Shown: positions 40,945 through 51,504, counted from the stretch's first letter. The stretch is 64,000 nucleotides of DNA from Moesziomyces globuligerus (GCA_030849465.1 JARVLF010000015.1:806001-870000), one strand, 5' to 3'. Made by a program: numbers and translations. Notes: generated by a model from the sequence alone, not told the origin.

Positions 40945-41598
40945 ATGCTGTCTCTCCGCCGCAGTTCCAGCTCGACCCGATCGCTGCTCGACTCTTCCGA
41001 CTCGGACTGGTCTTCGGACAGAGATAGCGATAGCAGTGTGGTTCACGTCTCGCCTCCACGCCGCCGAGATCGACACCGCGGCATTCGCCAAGGTCTCGCA
41101 GGGCTCGGCGATCCACCTCCGCCGTTCGGTCAAGTCCGACTTGGGCTTCCGCACCCTCCCGCACCTCGGACAGCGAGTGCACAGCGCGCAAGACATCCAT
41201 ACCAGCGGTCCGGATCTGCAAGACCGACGATACTTGCAAGACCTACGCAAGAGCCGAGCGAGGAGGCGGGTCAAGTGGTCGTACCTCGTCCCGATCCCGA
41301 GTACGTGTACGAGACGCTGGGCTCGGCGTGGAGGTCGATCGAGGCACTGGCACGCGAGTACCTGCCGCGTCTCATGCGCTATCTCTCCGGCGCCGATCAT
41401 CCGGACCGCGTCGCTCCCATCGTCCCACTCGCACTGCTCGCAGGACTGTACTGGCGTCCGAACTGGATCTGGTCCACAGGCCGAATGGCGCTGCTCTTTG
41501 TCAGGGAGACCGTGAGATTCTATGTCGTCCTCGTCCGCGAAGGTCCCTTCGACCTCTTCCAACGAACGCTCTTCGTCCACGTCATCTCCAACCGATGA
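40945..41598 (+). CDS. Small unrecognised protein with amphipathic/hydrophobic C-terminus; frame anomaly
   Basis: The uninterrupted frame from ATG 40945 encodes 217 residues: a Ser/Asp-rich start (MLSLRRSSSSTRSLLDSSDS), a Pro/Arg-rich middle and a convincing C-terminus (EYVYETLGSAWRSIEALARE; PIVPLALLAGLYWRPNWIWS; ending LFQRTLFVHVISNR). Between about 41037 and 41299 codon bias falls in this frame, while the +1 frame has strongly C/G-ending codons and reads FTSRLHAAEIDTAAFAKVSQ and so on. Two short introns, two compensating indels, or overlapping frames could explain this. GTACGT at 41301 is a good donor, but using it would delete the best-looking segment. No family recognised. It converges with APN1, 49 bp away. 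Confidence 0.5.
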   Translation: MLSLRRSSSSTRSLLDSSDSDWSSDRDSDSSVVHVSPPRRRDRHRGIRQGLAGLGDPPPPFGQVRLGLPHPPAPRTASAQRARHPYQRSGSARPTILARPTQEPSEEAGQVVVPRPDPEYVYETLGSAWRSIEALAREYLPRLMRYLSGADHPDRVAPIVPLALLAGLYWRPNWIWSTGRMALLFVRETVRFYVVLVREGPFDLFQRTLFVHVISNR

Positions 41599-41647
41599 TC
41601 CCCCCCCTCTCACACCAGCCAGCCGCACAAGCAGATGGAATGCAATA

Positions 41648-43279
41648 CTAGCCCTCGTCGCTACTAAGCTCACTGTCGGAACCTGCCTCCTGAGCTTTCT
41701 TCTTGATCGTCTTGGTCGGTTTGGACGTCTTGGAAGTCTTGGCCTGCGTCGTCTTTTTGAGCGCATGCGCTGCCTCGGCTTGGCCGATGATCTCGTCTGC
41801 CTGTTCGAGCCAAGCTTCGGCCGCCTTCCACTTGCCCCACTCGGTGCCACGGAGCGCATGCAGCGCTTGGATCTGGCAGGCCCAGACTTGATGGCACTTT
41901 GCCGTCGCCTCCTTGGCCGCGTAGGCTGCCGAGGCCGATCCGAGGGCGGGAGTTTCGAGGATGAGCGGGATGTCGCAGCATCTCGGATCGTTGACCACGT
42001 TCCAGAATCCACCGAGGCCGATGCAGCCGCGTCCGATGTTGGCGTGGCGATCGCGACGGCACGCGAGACCGAACTTGGAGTCGTTGAGATGCATCGCCCT
42101 GACGGCGGGCCAGCCGACGGTGTCGTGGATCTGCGCAGCAAAGTCGGCCCAGGATTGCGGCGTGGTGAGGTCGTACCCCGCCGCAAAGGCGTGGCACGTA
42201 TCGATGCAGACGCCTATGCGCGACTTGTCGTGCACGCTCGCCAGGATGCACGCCAGGTCCGCCAGCGACGACCCGAGCAGCGTATCGTTCTTCGAGCCCG
42301 CCATGTTCTCGACGAGGATGATGACGTCGGCGGTGAGCGCGTGCGCGCGGTTGATGTACGAGGCCACGAGAGCGCATGCGTCCGCCTTGGCCGCTCGAAC
42401 CCCCGTGATCACCCGCTCTTCGACCTCCCCCGACCCGACAGAGGCGACGGTCATCGAGCCCGGGTGGAAGTTGAACAGTCGGATCCCCAGCTGCTCGCAT
42501 CGCTGCAGGTCGTCCACAAACGCCTCGAACGACTTGTCCCGCTTCGCCTCGTCCGGATTGGCCAGGTTGACCAGGTAGCAGCCATGCGGTACGACAAAAC
42601 CGCCGCGAGAACGAAGATGCTCGGGATCGTCGTCAGCGTGGCTGGTGTCGGCGCGGGGCATGTAGGCGTGGTCGAGCACGCGCTGCTTGAACTGCTCGGC
42701 CGAGGTGGAGGCGATGGGCGTCGAAGCCCACTGCATCTTGGGCCGTACGAAGCACGAGAAGGCATTCGCGCCGATCCGCAGCGCGTTGAGGGGCGCATTC
42801 TCCACGCCTCCTGCCGAGCTGATGTGCGCGCCGATGTACAAGCCTCGCGACGCGGTTCGTGTAGATGCGGAGGCTAGTGGCGAAGGTCGAGACGGGAACA
42901 CCTCGTCCGCTTCATCCTCCTTCTTTGTACGTCGCTTTTTGCTTGCCGGTGTGAGCTTGACGTCGAGCTCGTCCGGCTCGTGCTTGACACGAGGCGAGGA
43001 CGGTTCAGCTTTCACTTTGCGTGTTGCTGACGATCGGCCCACAGCAAGCGGGGCCGGGCCCGATGTGAGGTCGGCAAGGGCCTCAGGCTCCGCCTTGACT
43101 TTTTGCCGCTTGGATGGAGGAGGACGCTGTCGAGCAGGCGATGGGTGAGGAGCATCGCTGGTGGCTTGCTGGATCGCGAGGCTGGCGCTCGAGGCTGATC
43201 TTCGGTTGCTGCGGCGCAGCATTGGAGCGGAGGCCATGGCTTCCACAGCAGCCGTCAGCGCCTTTGCTCTCGGTGGCAT
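41648..43279 (-). CDS. APN1: Apn1, endonuclease IV-type AP endonuclease
   Basis: The 543-residue protein has the endonuclease IV TIM barrel with all zinc-ligand motifs: LYIGAHISSAGGVENAPLNA, LFNFHPGSM, IILVENMAGSKNDTLLGSSL, IGVCIDTCHAFAAGYDL, AMHLNDSKFGLACRRDRHAN, IGRGCIGLGGFW and PLILETP. It incises DNA 5' to abasic sites in base-excision repair. The N-terminal extension of about 150 residues is Ala/Ser/Arg-rich with a basic patch (PPSKRQKVK). A second Lys-rich patch (TSKPTKTIKKKAQ) lies at the C-terminus, where yeast Apn1 has its nuclear signal. The N-terminus (MPPRAKALTAAVEAMASAPM) could also serve mitochondrial targeting. Confidence 0.95.
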   Translation of the reverse strand: MPPRAKALTAAVEAMASAPMLRRSNRRSASSASLAIQQATSDAPHPSPARQRPPPSKRQKVKAEPEALADLTSGPAPLAVGRSSATRKVKAEPSSPRVKHEPDELDVKLTPASKKRRTKKEDEADEVFPSRPSPLASASTRTASRGLYIGAHISSAGGVENAPLNALRIGANAFSCFVRPKMQWASTPIASTSAEQFKQRVLDHAYMPRADTSHADDDPEHLRSRGGFVVPHGCYLVNLANPDEAKRDKSFEAFVDDLQRCEQLGIRLFNFHPGSMTVASVGSGEVEERVITGVRAAKADACALVASYINRAHALTADVIILVENMAGSKNDTLLGSSLADLACILASVHDKSRIGVCIDTCHAFAAGYDLTTPQSWADFAAQIHDTVGWPAVRAMHLNDSKFGLACRRDRHANIGRGCIGLGGFWNVVNDPRCCDIPLILETPALGSASAAYAAKEATAKCHQVWACQIQALHALRGTEWGKWKAAEAWLEQADEIIGQAEAAHALKKTTQAKTSKTSKPTKTIKKKAQEAGSDSELSSDEG

Positions 43280-44667
43280 TAGCCGGCAGTTCTCCCAAGA
43301 CTCGATGAGCCAACCACTTGGGCGTTAGACAGCGGAGAAGCGGAGGAAGATAGACAAGGCGGAGCGCGACAGCCAAGTGTCAGATGCAAAGGCAGTTCCG
43401 GCGGCCGGAAGTCCGGATTGACACCTTGGACAGCTCGGCCTAGTGGAGGTGAAGTCGCACAGCCTGGCTGTTTGATCATAAGAGCTAACAAAATGCCTCA
43501 ATTTCCAGGAAGAGGCCTGCAGCCTGACCCTGTGGCGTCTAAGTTTACAGTGGGTCTGGGCAGGAACATGGTTGCGGAAACCTTTGCAGCGGCATGCTGG
43601 ATCGGAACGTCTGCATGCACGGAGACGGTTCGTCGGGGCGAGACGATGCCAAGCCCGACAGGCGTCGAGGGGAGCGTTGGGCCACGACGATTTGGGCTGG
43701 ATTGGGTGCCAAGCGTCCGCCAAGACTCTGAGCCAAGAGAAATTGGCCTCGGGGGTACGCGCCCTCTCCTGCACCGCGCCTGTCTCTCTGGCTCTCTCCT
43801 CCGCCCCGCAGGACTGCCAAGACCCACGCGCGTCCTGCTCTGGGCTCTCTGCCATTTGTCCAACAGTGCGCCAAGCCACATGCCAATCGCTGGCCTCTCT
43901 CCGCTGCCACCGCCCACCAACATCGCCTTGCGCTTCTCGCTTTACTTGCCTCGTACTGTACTTTTTGGCGCGCCTGCTCTGGAGGCTGGAACCGACGCCA
44001 CGGAAGTGCGAGGCTGGCCCGTTTTTGGCGAGCTAGGGTCTGTGGTCCAAGTCGTGTTGTTGATAGAGGGGCAGTGGTGCCAAGGCCGCTTCGGTGTTTC
44101 GAACAAAGGGCCATGCGATCGCAACGTGTGCACCACAAAGGTGCAGCGTAGCTCTCGGATGCTACTACCTGCAGCCCGTAGCTGCATGAGGTTCCGTTTC
44201 GCTCTGTTCGACAGCGCAGCTGGAGCAGGCGGGAAGGAATCTTCTCTCACATCATCACGCATCGCTCTGTTCCTGCCCCTGGCGGACGGCATCAAAATAG
44301 GCTACTGTGCTAAGTTCTAGCTTTGGACGGTGGGAGAGAGAGACCGGAAGGGGGCCCCTTGCGCCTTTCAGGGCGAGCATGCAAGTTGACCGGAATGCAC
44401 ACTCGATCCGCCGTCGGGCGCCCCTAAGGCTGCGATCTTGGCGTCCGCAAGCCGCCCGCCGCTAGGCGATCTGTGTTTTCTACCGAGAACCCTGTGCGGA
44501 TCTCTTGGCACCCACACACACAGCCTCGTCCGCTTGCCGAGCACGCTGCCCTCAGCAGCTCTGGCCCCGCTGGAGTATATTATCCCCCCCAGTCTTGACG
44601 AAGGACCTGGGGCGACTCGGAACCATCCTCTTTACAGTACCTCCCGCATTCAGGACGATAGGACAAG
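43280..44667. promoter_or_regulatory. 1.4-kb upstream region of the GPI-anchored glycoprotein gene
   Basis: No supported gene. A frame of 300 codons on the plus strand (43418-44320) has no codon bias and is rejected. A TATA-like element, TATATTAT, at 44576-44583 lies 85 bp before the ATG at 44668, a placement suiting strong regulated expression. APN1 starts at the other end. Confidence 0.5.
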
Positions 44668-45861
44668 ATGGGTAAGATCACGCTTTCTTTGGCAATTGCC
44701 TCGCTGGTGGCGAGCCAGGTGTCGGCTCAGCAGCCGACTGGGACGGGCAATGGACCGGACCCACGCGCGACGACCGACCTGAACCGCAACCAGCCCACCA
44801 AGTCCTGGACGCAGTGGCAGCCCAAGGCGACGTATCCCTTCTCGCAGCTGCCGGACCAGTACATGGGTGCCAACCGCATCGCCTCCGGTGAAGGTGGTCA
44901 GCCCGGTGGCGAGCCGCAGTCGGGCTACAACACGTGTGCGCGCAACACGTGGAACCAGGATTCGCGCTGCCAGACCGCCTGGATCAACTCGCTCGACGAC
45001 TTCTGTCTCTGGGGTCCTGCCGAGTACGGCACGGTGGGTGAGAAGGAACGCTCCGGTGTCGCCTACTGCACCACCGACAAGCACGGTACGCGTTTGATCC
45101 CGGACGGCACCATAGAGGGAGCTCACTTTGTCCGCACGCGCGACTACGTCCAGGTGACCGGTGTCGGCGACTTTACCAGCATCCTCATCCCCGACGGTGA
45201 CGATGGTGGTGAGTTCGACCCGCACGGTGCCGATGACCTCGGCAACCCGATCGGTGGTATCGTCTACACCACCGCCAACCCAGCGAGCAACGGCGAACCG
45301 TTCTTCGTCAGCGAGTGGACCAACTTCATGTCGTACAACCAGTTCTGCCTCCGTGCCTGCTGGGGCGAACGTGCGGCGGCTCAGTGCGAGCACATCTACG
45401 ACGTCATGGGCTGCAGGTGGAACATCCCCGCCAACTACGATCCCGGCGTCTTCGAGTCGTGCGACGGTGACACCGGTCTCCTCCAGGGCATCTACGGCAG
45501 CTCGACCTTCCGACAGGGTGACCCCGTCACTCCCTCGGCTCACCCCGCACCTGCTAGCAGCCAGTGCTCGACTGTCAGGTCCATCAGCCATGGGCTTCTC
45601 GCCGTCGGTCAGGCTCAGAGCTCCTCGTCATCCGCAGCTCCGTCTAGCCAGACCGTCTCTTCGGCCTCGGCCGCCGTCGCCGGCAACACGTCGACCATGA
45701 CCAGGGTCAACGCCGCCCCTTCCTCGCCCGCTGCTTCCGGCACCTCGGGAAGCTCCAACGCTACTCCGCAGAACAACGCCGCCTCGGGCGCCTCGTCGCT
45801 CGCCATCCCTGCCGCGCTCACCGGTCTCGCCGCCATCGCCGCCGCCGCGTTCGCCCTCTAA
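44668..45861 (+). CDS. GPI-anchored secreted glycoprotein, macrophage-activating-glycoprotein-like
   Basis: The 397-residue protein has a signal peptide (MGKITLSLAIASLVASQVSA), a cysteine-containing ectodomain and a Ser/Thr/Ala-rich stalk (from about 310). A C-terminal hydrophobic tail (SLAIPAALTGLAAIAAAAFA, then L) fits GPI attachment. Distinct blocks are CQTAWINSLDDFCLWGP, SGVAYCTTDKHGTRLIPDGT, IEGAHFVRTRDYVQVTGVGD, FDPHGADDLGNPIGG and WTNFMSYNQFCLRACWG. I associate these with the basidiomycete family usually annotated as macrophage-activating glycoprotein; the biochemical function is unknown. Cell-wall location is inferred. Codon bias is extreme (nearly all C/G-ending), suggesting high expression, and a TATA element lies 85 bp upstream. 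Confidence 0.85.
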   Translation: MGKITLSLAIASLVASQVSAQQPTGTGNGPDPRATTDLNRNQPTKSWTQWQPKATYPFSQLPDQYMGANRIASGEGGQPGGEPQSGYNTCARNTWNQDSRCQTAWINSLDDFCLWGPAEYGTVGEKERSGVAYCTTDKHGTRLIPDGTIEGAHFVRTRDYVQVTGVGDFTSILIPDGDDGGEFDPHGADDLGNPIGGIVYTTANPASNGEPFFVSEWTNFMSYNQFCLRACWGERAAAQCEHIYDVMGCRWNIPANYDPGVFESCDGDTGLLQGIYGSSTFRQGDPVTPSAHPAPASSQCSTVRSISHGLLAVGQAQSSSSSAAPSSQTVSSASAAVAGNTSTMTRVNAAPSSPAASGTSGSSNATPQNNAASGASSLAIPAALTGLAAIAAAAFAL

Positions 45862-46137
45862 ATCTTCTCGCAAACCCCTCCATCCCAGCAACTTGTTCCC
45901 ATTGCATCGCTTCACTGCTTGACGAGCAAAATCACATGCACACATCTCCCTTCGCTTTCTCCGCACGGACCTTACTTTTTCACTTGACCATCAGCATGGA
46001 TGTGATTCAGCCTCAACCCCGTGCGCGTGACAATGGCTTTGTGTGACGATAAAACGTACGAGTTTGCAGGCCTGCGATGCGTGTGGCAAACGTAACAAGC
46101 TGGATTGTCAGATGGGCGAGGCTACGATGGGTACGCG

Positions 46138-47877
46138 CTACTCGCTGGCGACGGCAGCTTGGCTGTTGAGGCGATCGCGCACGAGCCGGGCCCACATCTC
46201 GTCGTTGATCGCCTTGGCCTGCTGGAGCTGTGATCGGAGCAGCTGATTCTCCTCGCTGAGCTTCTCGGCCTGTTGAGCATGAACGCCATTCGCCGACTTG
46301 CCCGTTCCTGCCCTGGCGCCCACCGCAGCTGCCCGCGCCGTCCCACTGAAGGCACCCAGGAGATCATCCGACACCAACTGACTGTCCCACTCCGGATCGA
46401 CGAACGCATCCACGCCTTCATGTCCGAAACGAGGCGTGCCGATGCGCGTGAGGTACGGCGTAGCAAGACGGTCTTCCTCCGACGCGAGCACCTGGCGGCT
46501 GAAGTTGGCGACCGGACGAACCGGGATGGTAGCAGCTGCATTCGCAGCCGCACCGCCCGCACCGCCGATGGCCGAGCTGGCGCTCTGACCTGCAGTCTCC
46601 CAATGCCCAAGCAGGTCGCGCGGCTTGGGGAGCACCGCGAGGTTGGTTACGGCGTTCTTGCCCGTGATCGCACTGGCCTTGGCATTTCCGAGCAACGAGA
46701 CCGAACGGAGGATCTGCGAGTTGGACACGTCGATCACGAACAGATTGCCCGCCACGCTGCCGACGAGGAGCGAGGTAGAGTTGGACGAGAGGCACATGCT
46801 CGAGATCGGCTCGCGGATCGCGATGATGCTCGACCCGTTGGCGGCAGCCCGACCCGCTACGTCGTTTGCCGTGGGAATGCGTTCCGTCGTTGGCCCTGCA
46901 GCGGAGCCAAACCCATACGCCTCGACGGTCGACACCCCCCGCAGCTCCTCGGTGACAAAGTCGAAGGTCGAGCCATTGGTGGCGGTCTTGGCTTCGACCA
47001 TCCGACTCGATGCATCGCGCTTGCGGAAGAGATCGATGCGATACACGAGGTGGTCCGCCGCCATCGGCGCGGTGGCCGCGAAGAAGAAGCGCTCCGTGCA
47101 GTCGAGCGCGACCCTGTGAATCGGCTGCTCAAAGACAAACGTGCTGAGCAAGCTTCGCGTTCGCAGGTTCCAGATCTTGACGGTGGCGTCGGCCGAGCTG
47201 GAGAGGAGCGTAGTGTGGTTGGGGAAGCGACCACCGGCGATGTGCAGGTCGGTGATGGCCAGATTGTGATCGGCGAGCGTGCAGTACGGCGTTGGATTGT
47301 GTTCCGAGCTGGTGATGGACGAGCTGGTCTGGTCGTGCGGAGCCAGCAGACCCGCCAAGCTCCACACGAGGATCCTTGCGTCTTCGGAGCCCGTGACCAG
47401 CGCCGCTCCATCCGGCGACCACTTGAGCACGGTCACAGAGCGGTAGTGCGCATCGAAGGATGCGAGGAGATCGCCGGTGGCGATCTGCCAGAGGAAGATG
47501 CGGCCGTCGAAGGAACCACCGGCGACGAGTTCGCCGTTGGGCGAGGCGGCGATGCACGCGAGCTTCTGCGGGAGGATGATGCGCTGCAGAGGATGATCTC
47601 GCTGCCAGGAGAAGACGTTGAGCGTAGCCTTGTTGTTTTCGAGCTGGAAGACAAGCCCGCCCATGCCCGAGACGGAGGGGTTGGGCGAGGTGGGGATGGC
47701 GCTGACCGAGTGGAAGGCGGGATCCGAGACACCTTTGAAGGTGAAGAGCGCCGATGTGGAGGAAGGCGCCGCGACGGTGGTGAGACCCATGGAGCCGACG
47801 AGCGAGGATGAGGATGCAGTGGAGTAGAGAAGGCATTCCGTCGCGAAGAGCGAAGATGCTGAGGAAGAGGATGCCAT
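46138..47877 (-). CDS. IPI3: Ipi3-type WD40 protein of the Rix1 complex
   Basis: Starting at MASSSSASSL (47877), the protein has 579 residues. WD repeats include LACIAASPNGELVAGGSFDG, FLWQIATGDLLASFDAHYRS, VTVLKWSPDGAALVTGSEDA, ILVWSL and SADATVKIWNLRTRSLLSTF. The C-terminal helix (EENQLLRSQLQQAKAINDEM) is also typical. The spacing (GRIFLWQI-ATGDLL, then SVTVLKWSPDG) fits Ipi3/WDR18, which with Rix1 and Ipi1 assists ITS2 removal and nuclear maturation of pre-60S particles, and is tied to DNA replication licensing. WD40 proteins are easily confused; Ipi3 is favoured by the helix tail and the repeat order. Confidence 0.82.
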   Translation of the reverse strand: MASSSSASSLFATECLLYSTASSSSLVGSMGLTTVAAPSSTSALFTFKGVSDPAFHSVSAIPTSPNPSVSGMGGLVFQLENNKATLNVFSWQRDHPLQRIILPQKLACIAASPNGELVAGGSFDGRIFLWQIATGDLLASFDAHYRSVTVLKWSPDGAALVTGSEDARILVWSLAGLLAPHDQTSSSITSSEHNPTPYCTLADHNLAITDLHIAGGRFPNHTTLLSSSADATVKIWNLRTRSLLSTFVFEQPIHRVALDCTERFFFAATAPMAADHLVYRIDLFRKRDASSRMVEAKTATNGSTFDFVTEELRGVSTVEAYGFGSAAGPTTERIPTANDVAGRAAANGSSIIAIREPISSMCLSSNSTSLLVGSVAGNLFVIDVSNSQILRSVSLLGNAKASAITGKNAVTNLAVLPKPRDLLGHWETAGQSASSAIGGAGGAAANAAATIPVRPVANFSRQVLASEEDRLATPYLTRIGTPRFGHEGVDAFVDPEWDSQLVSDDLLGAFSGTARAAAVGARAGTGKSANGVHAQQAEKLSEENQLLRSQLQQAKAINDEMWARLVRDRLNSQAAVASE

Positions 47878-49313
47878 TTTGCTCGTGTTCAACTAAGGGA
47901 CACGATCCTCGTGAGGTGATGCCAGGGATATGCGGGTGCAGGAGGATGCGAATCAGGAAGGACGCGGGAGAAGGGTGGCAGATGCTAGTGACAGCGCTTG
48001 GTGCTACCCGCAACGGCAAGCGAAAGGTTGATGGCACCGGGCGTGGAGAGTTGTGTTTGCGGGTGGTGGTCAAGGCCGCTCGAGAGAAGCAAGAAGGGCC
48101 CTGGACTGGGCATGCAAGAAATTCTTGGTGGAGAGAACGGAATTCGGGACTCGCGCCCAGAATCGGCATCGGGACACATCGCTGCCGATCTGGAGAGCCG
48201 GACACTTCATCGTTGGGAACATCCGTCAAAGCCGCCTCAAGTGATGCATCAATTGGGACGAGCGGACTACAGTACGAATTCGGCTGGAGACCTCATAGAG
48301 AGATAGGCGGGGTTGCGTCTGGAAGCGATCGTCAAATTGGCAATAAGCGCAGAACAAGCATCAGCTGGACAGGATGTTGGCAGGCATAAATCTATGCCCG
48401 CCAGGCACGCGCTCTGTGTGCAGGAAATGCATCGGGAGCGCATGCGGGAGACACGACAGGATAAAATGGCAGGCTGGTGAGCCGGACCCTCGACCGGGGC
48501 TGAAGCGCTGAGACATGCGGACGGCCACGACCAGCCAGCACCAGCCAGCGAGTGCGCACTGCTAGATGCTAGAGCCGGGCTAGGCAACTTGAGAGCAGCT
48601 TGGCCGCGACAGCGGGAAGGAGGAGGCTGCGGCGGGGAGAGAGCGGGAAACCAGCGCGGGGCAGCGAGCGCTCCCCTTGGGCTCCCCTTGGGCTCCCGCT
48701 TGAGGAGCTCTCGTCGAAAATGCGGTTGTGACTCGCTCTCTGCGCTGCCAACTGGGAGAAATAGAGCTTGGCCTGGCCGCGTTTGTTGGCACGCGAGGCT
48801 GCTGCTGATCGGTGGCTCGAGATAACGGGAAGCGCGGATTCTGAAAAAAAAAGGGCATCAAGGGTCGAGTGGCTACAGTGAGCAGCGCAGCACAACCAAC
48901 GAGAAGCCAGGAAAATCCGTCCAAATTGAGCCGGAACGGCAGCGCACGGCTGAATGCATCTGGTTGGCTCGCTGGAAGATCTGACGGCGCCTGCAGACGC
49001 TTGCAGGCCGCAAGCACCCGCGCAGTTGAGCGTGGGCGCGCCGGGCAGCGCTGTGGCCATCTCGAGAGCGAGTGCGAGTCTCGCGAGTCATCACCGCCTG
49101 CACATCAGCTGCAGCTGCAGCAGCCGCCTCGAGTAGCCAGCCAGCCATTCCGTGTCTGCGCCTCGACTCGTTCGGGAGAGCCGACCTGGTATAAGTGCGC
49201 CCCACCGTGGTCGAGCCCGAGCTCATCCCCGCTTGATCCCTTACCATCACCCATCCCCCGAGTCGTTTGGCTTGCTCTCTCGCTCTCTCGCCTCGAAAAC
49301 GCTCAGCTCGAAA
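47878..49313. promoter_or_regulatory. Divergent promoter of IPI3 and asparagine synthetase
   Basis: The 1.4 kb have no supported gene. On the asparagine-synthetase side: GAGTCAT at 49085-49091 (ATGACTC on the minus strand, a Gcn4/CpcA-type site 223 bp before the ATG), TGACTC at 48729-48734, and TATAAG at 49190-49195, 119 bp before the ATG. An 11-bp tandem (CTCCCCTTGGG, 2.3 copies) spans about 48671-48696, and an A9 run lies at about 48844. Confidence 0.55.
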
Positions 49314-51221
49314 ATGTGTGGCATTCTCGGCTGCATTCACCATCCGGACGCTCCGGCGTACCGTAGCAAGATGCTCAACATGTCGCGCTGCATCCGCCAC
49401 CGTGGCCCCGATTGGTCGGGCTGTGTCGTCACCCAGGAGGAGGGCTCCAAGGGCTCTATCCTCTGCCACGAGCGTCTCGCCATCGTCGGCATCTCCACCG
49501 GCGCTCAGCCCCTCGTCTCCACCGACGGCAAGCTCATCCTCGCCGTCAACGGCGAGATCTACAACCACCGTCAGCTCCGCAAGGGCCTCAAGGACCAGAA
49601 CGCCGAGTTCAAGACCGAGTCCGACTGCGAGGTCATCCTCCACCTCTACCGCGAACACGGCACCGACTTTGTCAAGATGCTCGACGGCATGTTCTCCTTC
49701 ATCCTCCTCGACACCACCCACACCCCGCACCGCGTCGTCGCCGCACGCGACCCCATCGGCATCACCACCCTCTACCAGGGCGCCTCCTACAAGTATCCGG
49801 GCGCCATCTACTTCTCCTCCGAGCTCAAGGCCATCCACGAGGAGTGCGATCGCATCCGCTCCTTCCCCCCTGGCCACTTTTACGACTCGGCCCTCCCAGA
49901 GGGCAAGGAGACCGTGCGCTACTACACGCCCGACTGGCTCGAGACGGATGCCGAGGGCGCCACCATCCCCACCAACCCCACCGACCTCAAGGTCATCCGC
50001 GAGGCGCTCGAGAAGGCCGTCCGCAAGCGCCTCATGTCCGAAGTGCCGTACGGCGTGCTGCTCTCCGGAGGCCTCGACTCGTCGCTCATCGCCTCGATCG
50101 CCGCGAGGGAGACCGACAAGATGGCCGACCTCCAGCGCAAGGCTTGGGAGGAGCGCCAGGCGCGTCGTGCCCGCGGCCTCACCACGCCTGCCGGCGATGC
50201 CAACGGCGCCAAGCTCCCCGTCGGCCTGGACGAGGATGCCGAGAACGAGGTGGAGAACCTGGCTGCCTGGCCTCGTCTCCACTCGTTCTCCATCGGCCTG
50301 CCCGGCTCGCCCGACCTGCTCGCCGCGCGCAAGGCGGCGCAGTTCCTCGGCACCGTGCACCACGAGTACACCTTCACCGTGCAGGAGGGTCTGGACGCGA
50401 TCGCCGACGTCATCTTCCACCTCGAGACGTACGACGTGACGACGGTGCGCGCCTCGACGCCCATGTATCTGCTCTCGCGCAAGATCAAGGCGATGGGTGT
50501 CAAGATGGTGCTGTCTGGCGAGGGCTCGGACGAGATCTTTGGCGGCTACCTCTACTTCCACGCTGCGCCGGACAAGACGTCGTTCCACCAGGAGTGCGTG
50601 CGTCGCGTCAAGAACCTGCACACGGCCGACTGTCTGCGTGCCAACAAGAGCACCATGGCGTGGGGTCTCGAGGCGCGCGTGCCGTTCCTCGACAAGGCGT
50701 TCCTCGACGTGGCGATGAACACGGATGCGGCCGACAAGATGTTTTCCAAGGGGTCGCTCCAGGAGGTCGATGCCGATGGGCGTCCGCGCATGGAGAAGTA
50801 CATCCTCCGCAAGGCGTTTGACGTGATTCCCGACGACATTGAGGCCGGCGGTGATGGTACGGGTAGCATGCTCTCGGCTTCGGCACCCAAGAAGCCCTAC
50901 TTGCCAGAAGACATTCTCTGGCGTCAGAAGGAGCAGTTCTCGGACGGCGTCGGCTACTCGTGGATCGACGGCATCAAGGATCACGCAGAATCTTCCATCT
51001 CGGATGAAAAGTTCAACGAGCGCGCAAAGAGGTATCCCCAAGACACTCCCGATACAAAAGAGGCCTACATGATCCGTGAGATCTTCGAATCCTGGTTCCC
51101 CTCGGACGCCGCCGCTTCCACTTCGGTTCGCTGGATCCCCCGTGCCGACTGGGGCTGTGCCGCTGACCCCTCCGGCCGTGCGGTCAAGATCCACGAATCC
51201 GCCTACTCGGCAGACGAGTAA
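49314..51221 (+). CDS. ASN1: Asparagine synthetase (glutamine-hydrolysing)
   Basis: The mature start is fixed by catalytic Cys2 in [10 protein letters not shown], so translation begins at 49314 although the frame opens earlier; 635 residues. The glutaminase domain includes [43 protein letters not shown] and [11 protein letters not shown]. The synthetase domain has the ATP pyrophosphate loop SGGLDSS at 251-257 and [19 protein letters not shown] from about 402. It converts aspartate plus glutamine plus ATP to asparagine. An insertion of about 50 residues ([20 protein letters not shown]...) between the loop and the next conserved block is usual in fungi. Upstream Gcn4-type sites suggest amino-acid starvation control. 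The symbol follows yeast usage. Confidence 0.97.
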   Translation: MCGILGCIHHPDAPAYRSKMLNMSRCIRHRGPDWSGCVVTQEEGSKGSILCHERLAIVGISTGAQPLVSTDGKLILAVNGEIYNHRQLRKGLKDQNAEFKTESDCEVILHLYREHGTDFVKMLDGMFSFILLDTTHTPHRVVAARDPIGITTLYQGASYKYPGAIYFSSELKAIHEECDRIRSFPPGHFYDSALPEGKETVRYYTPDWLETDAEGATIPTNPTDLKVIREALEKAVRKRLMSEVPYGVLLSGGLDSSLIASIAARETDKMADLQRKAWEERQARRARGLTTPAGDANGAKLPVGLDEDAENEVENLAAWPRLHSFSIGLPGSPDLLAARKAAQFLGTVHHEYTFTVQEGLDAIADVIFHLETYDVTTVRASTPMYLLSRKIKAMGVKMVLSGEGSDEIFGGYLYFHAAPDKTSFHQECVRRVKNLHTADCLRANKSTMAWGLEARVPFLDKAFLDVAMNTDAADKMFSKGSLQEVDADGRPRMEKYILRKAFDVIPDDIEAGGDGTGSMLSASAPKKPYLPEDILWRQKEQFSDGVGYSWIDGIKDHAESSISDEKFNERAKRYPQDTPDTKEAYMIREIFESWFPSDAAASTSVRWIPRADWGCAADPSGRAVKIHESAYSADE

Positions 51222-51504
51222 TTTCTTCCGCCCCCCTACGCCCTTGACCCCTCCTCTCGCTCTGGCTTCCCCCCTCTCGTCCCAGCCAAAACGCACGTTA
51301 GAATCAAAAGCCTTCAGCTCCTTATCTTTCCGATCCGTGTGCGTGCGAGCAAGAGGCAGGAACTGATTGCATGTGGGAGCGGGAAATGTACAAAATCGAG
51401 ACGGAAACGCGAGTCTCGGACAACGAGCGCAAAAACTAGCAAGCCGAAAGGTTGAGACGAGAATGCAAGGGCAGTAGGGCTGCTCGAGCTGCACAGACGC
51501 GCGG

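Noticed and set aside
41301..41443. 143-nt intron (GTACGT to CTCGCAG) in the small gene at 40945
   Set aside because: It would restore frame from the +1 reading, but it would delete the most protein-like segment of the gene (EYVYETLGSAWRS to LALLAG).
43418..44320. 300-codon plus-strand frame upstream of the GPI-anchored glycoprotein
   Set aside because: Codon bias is absent and no domain or signal is visible; more likely promoter DNA.
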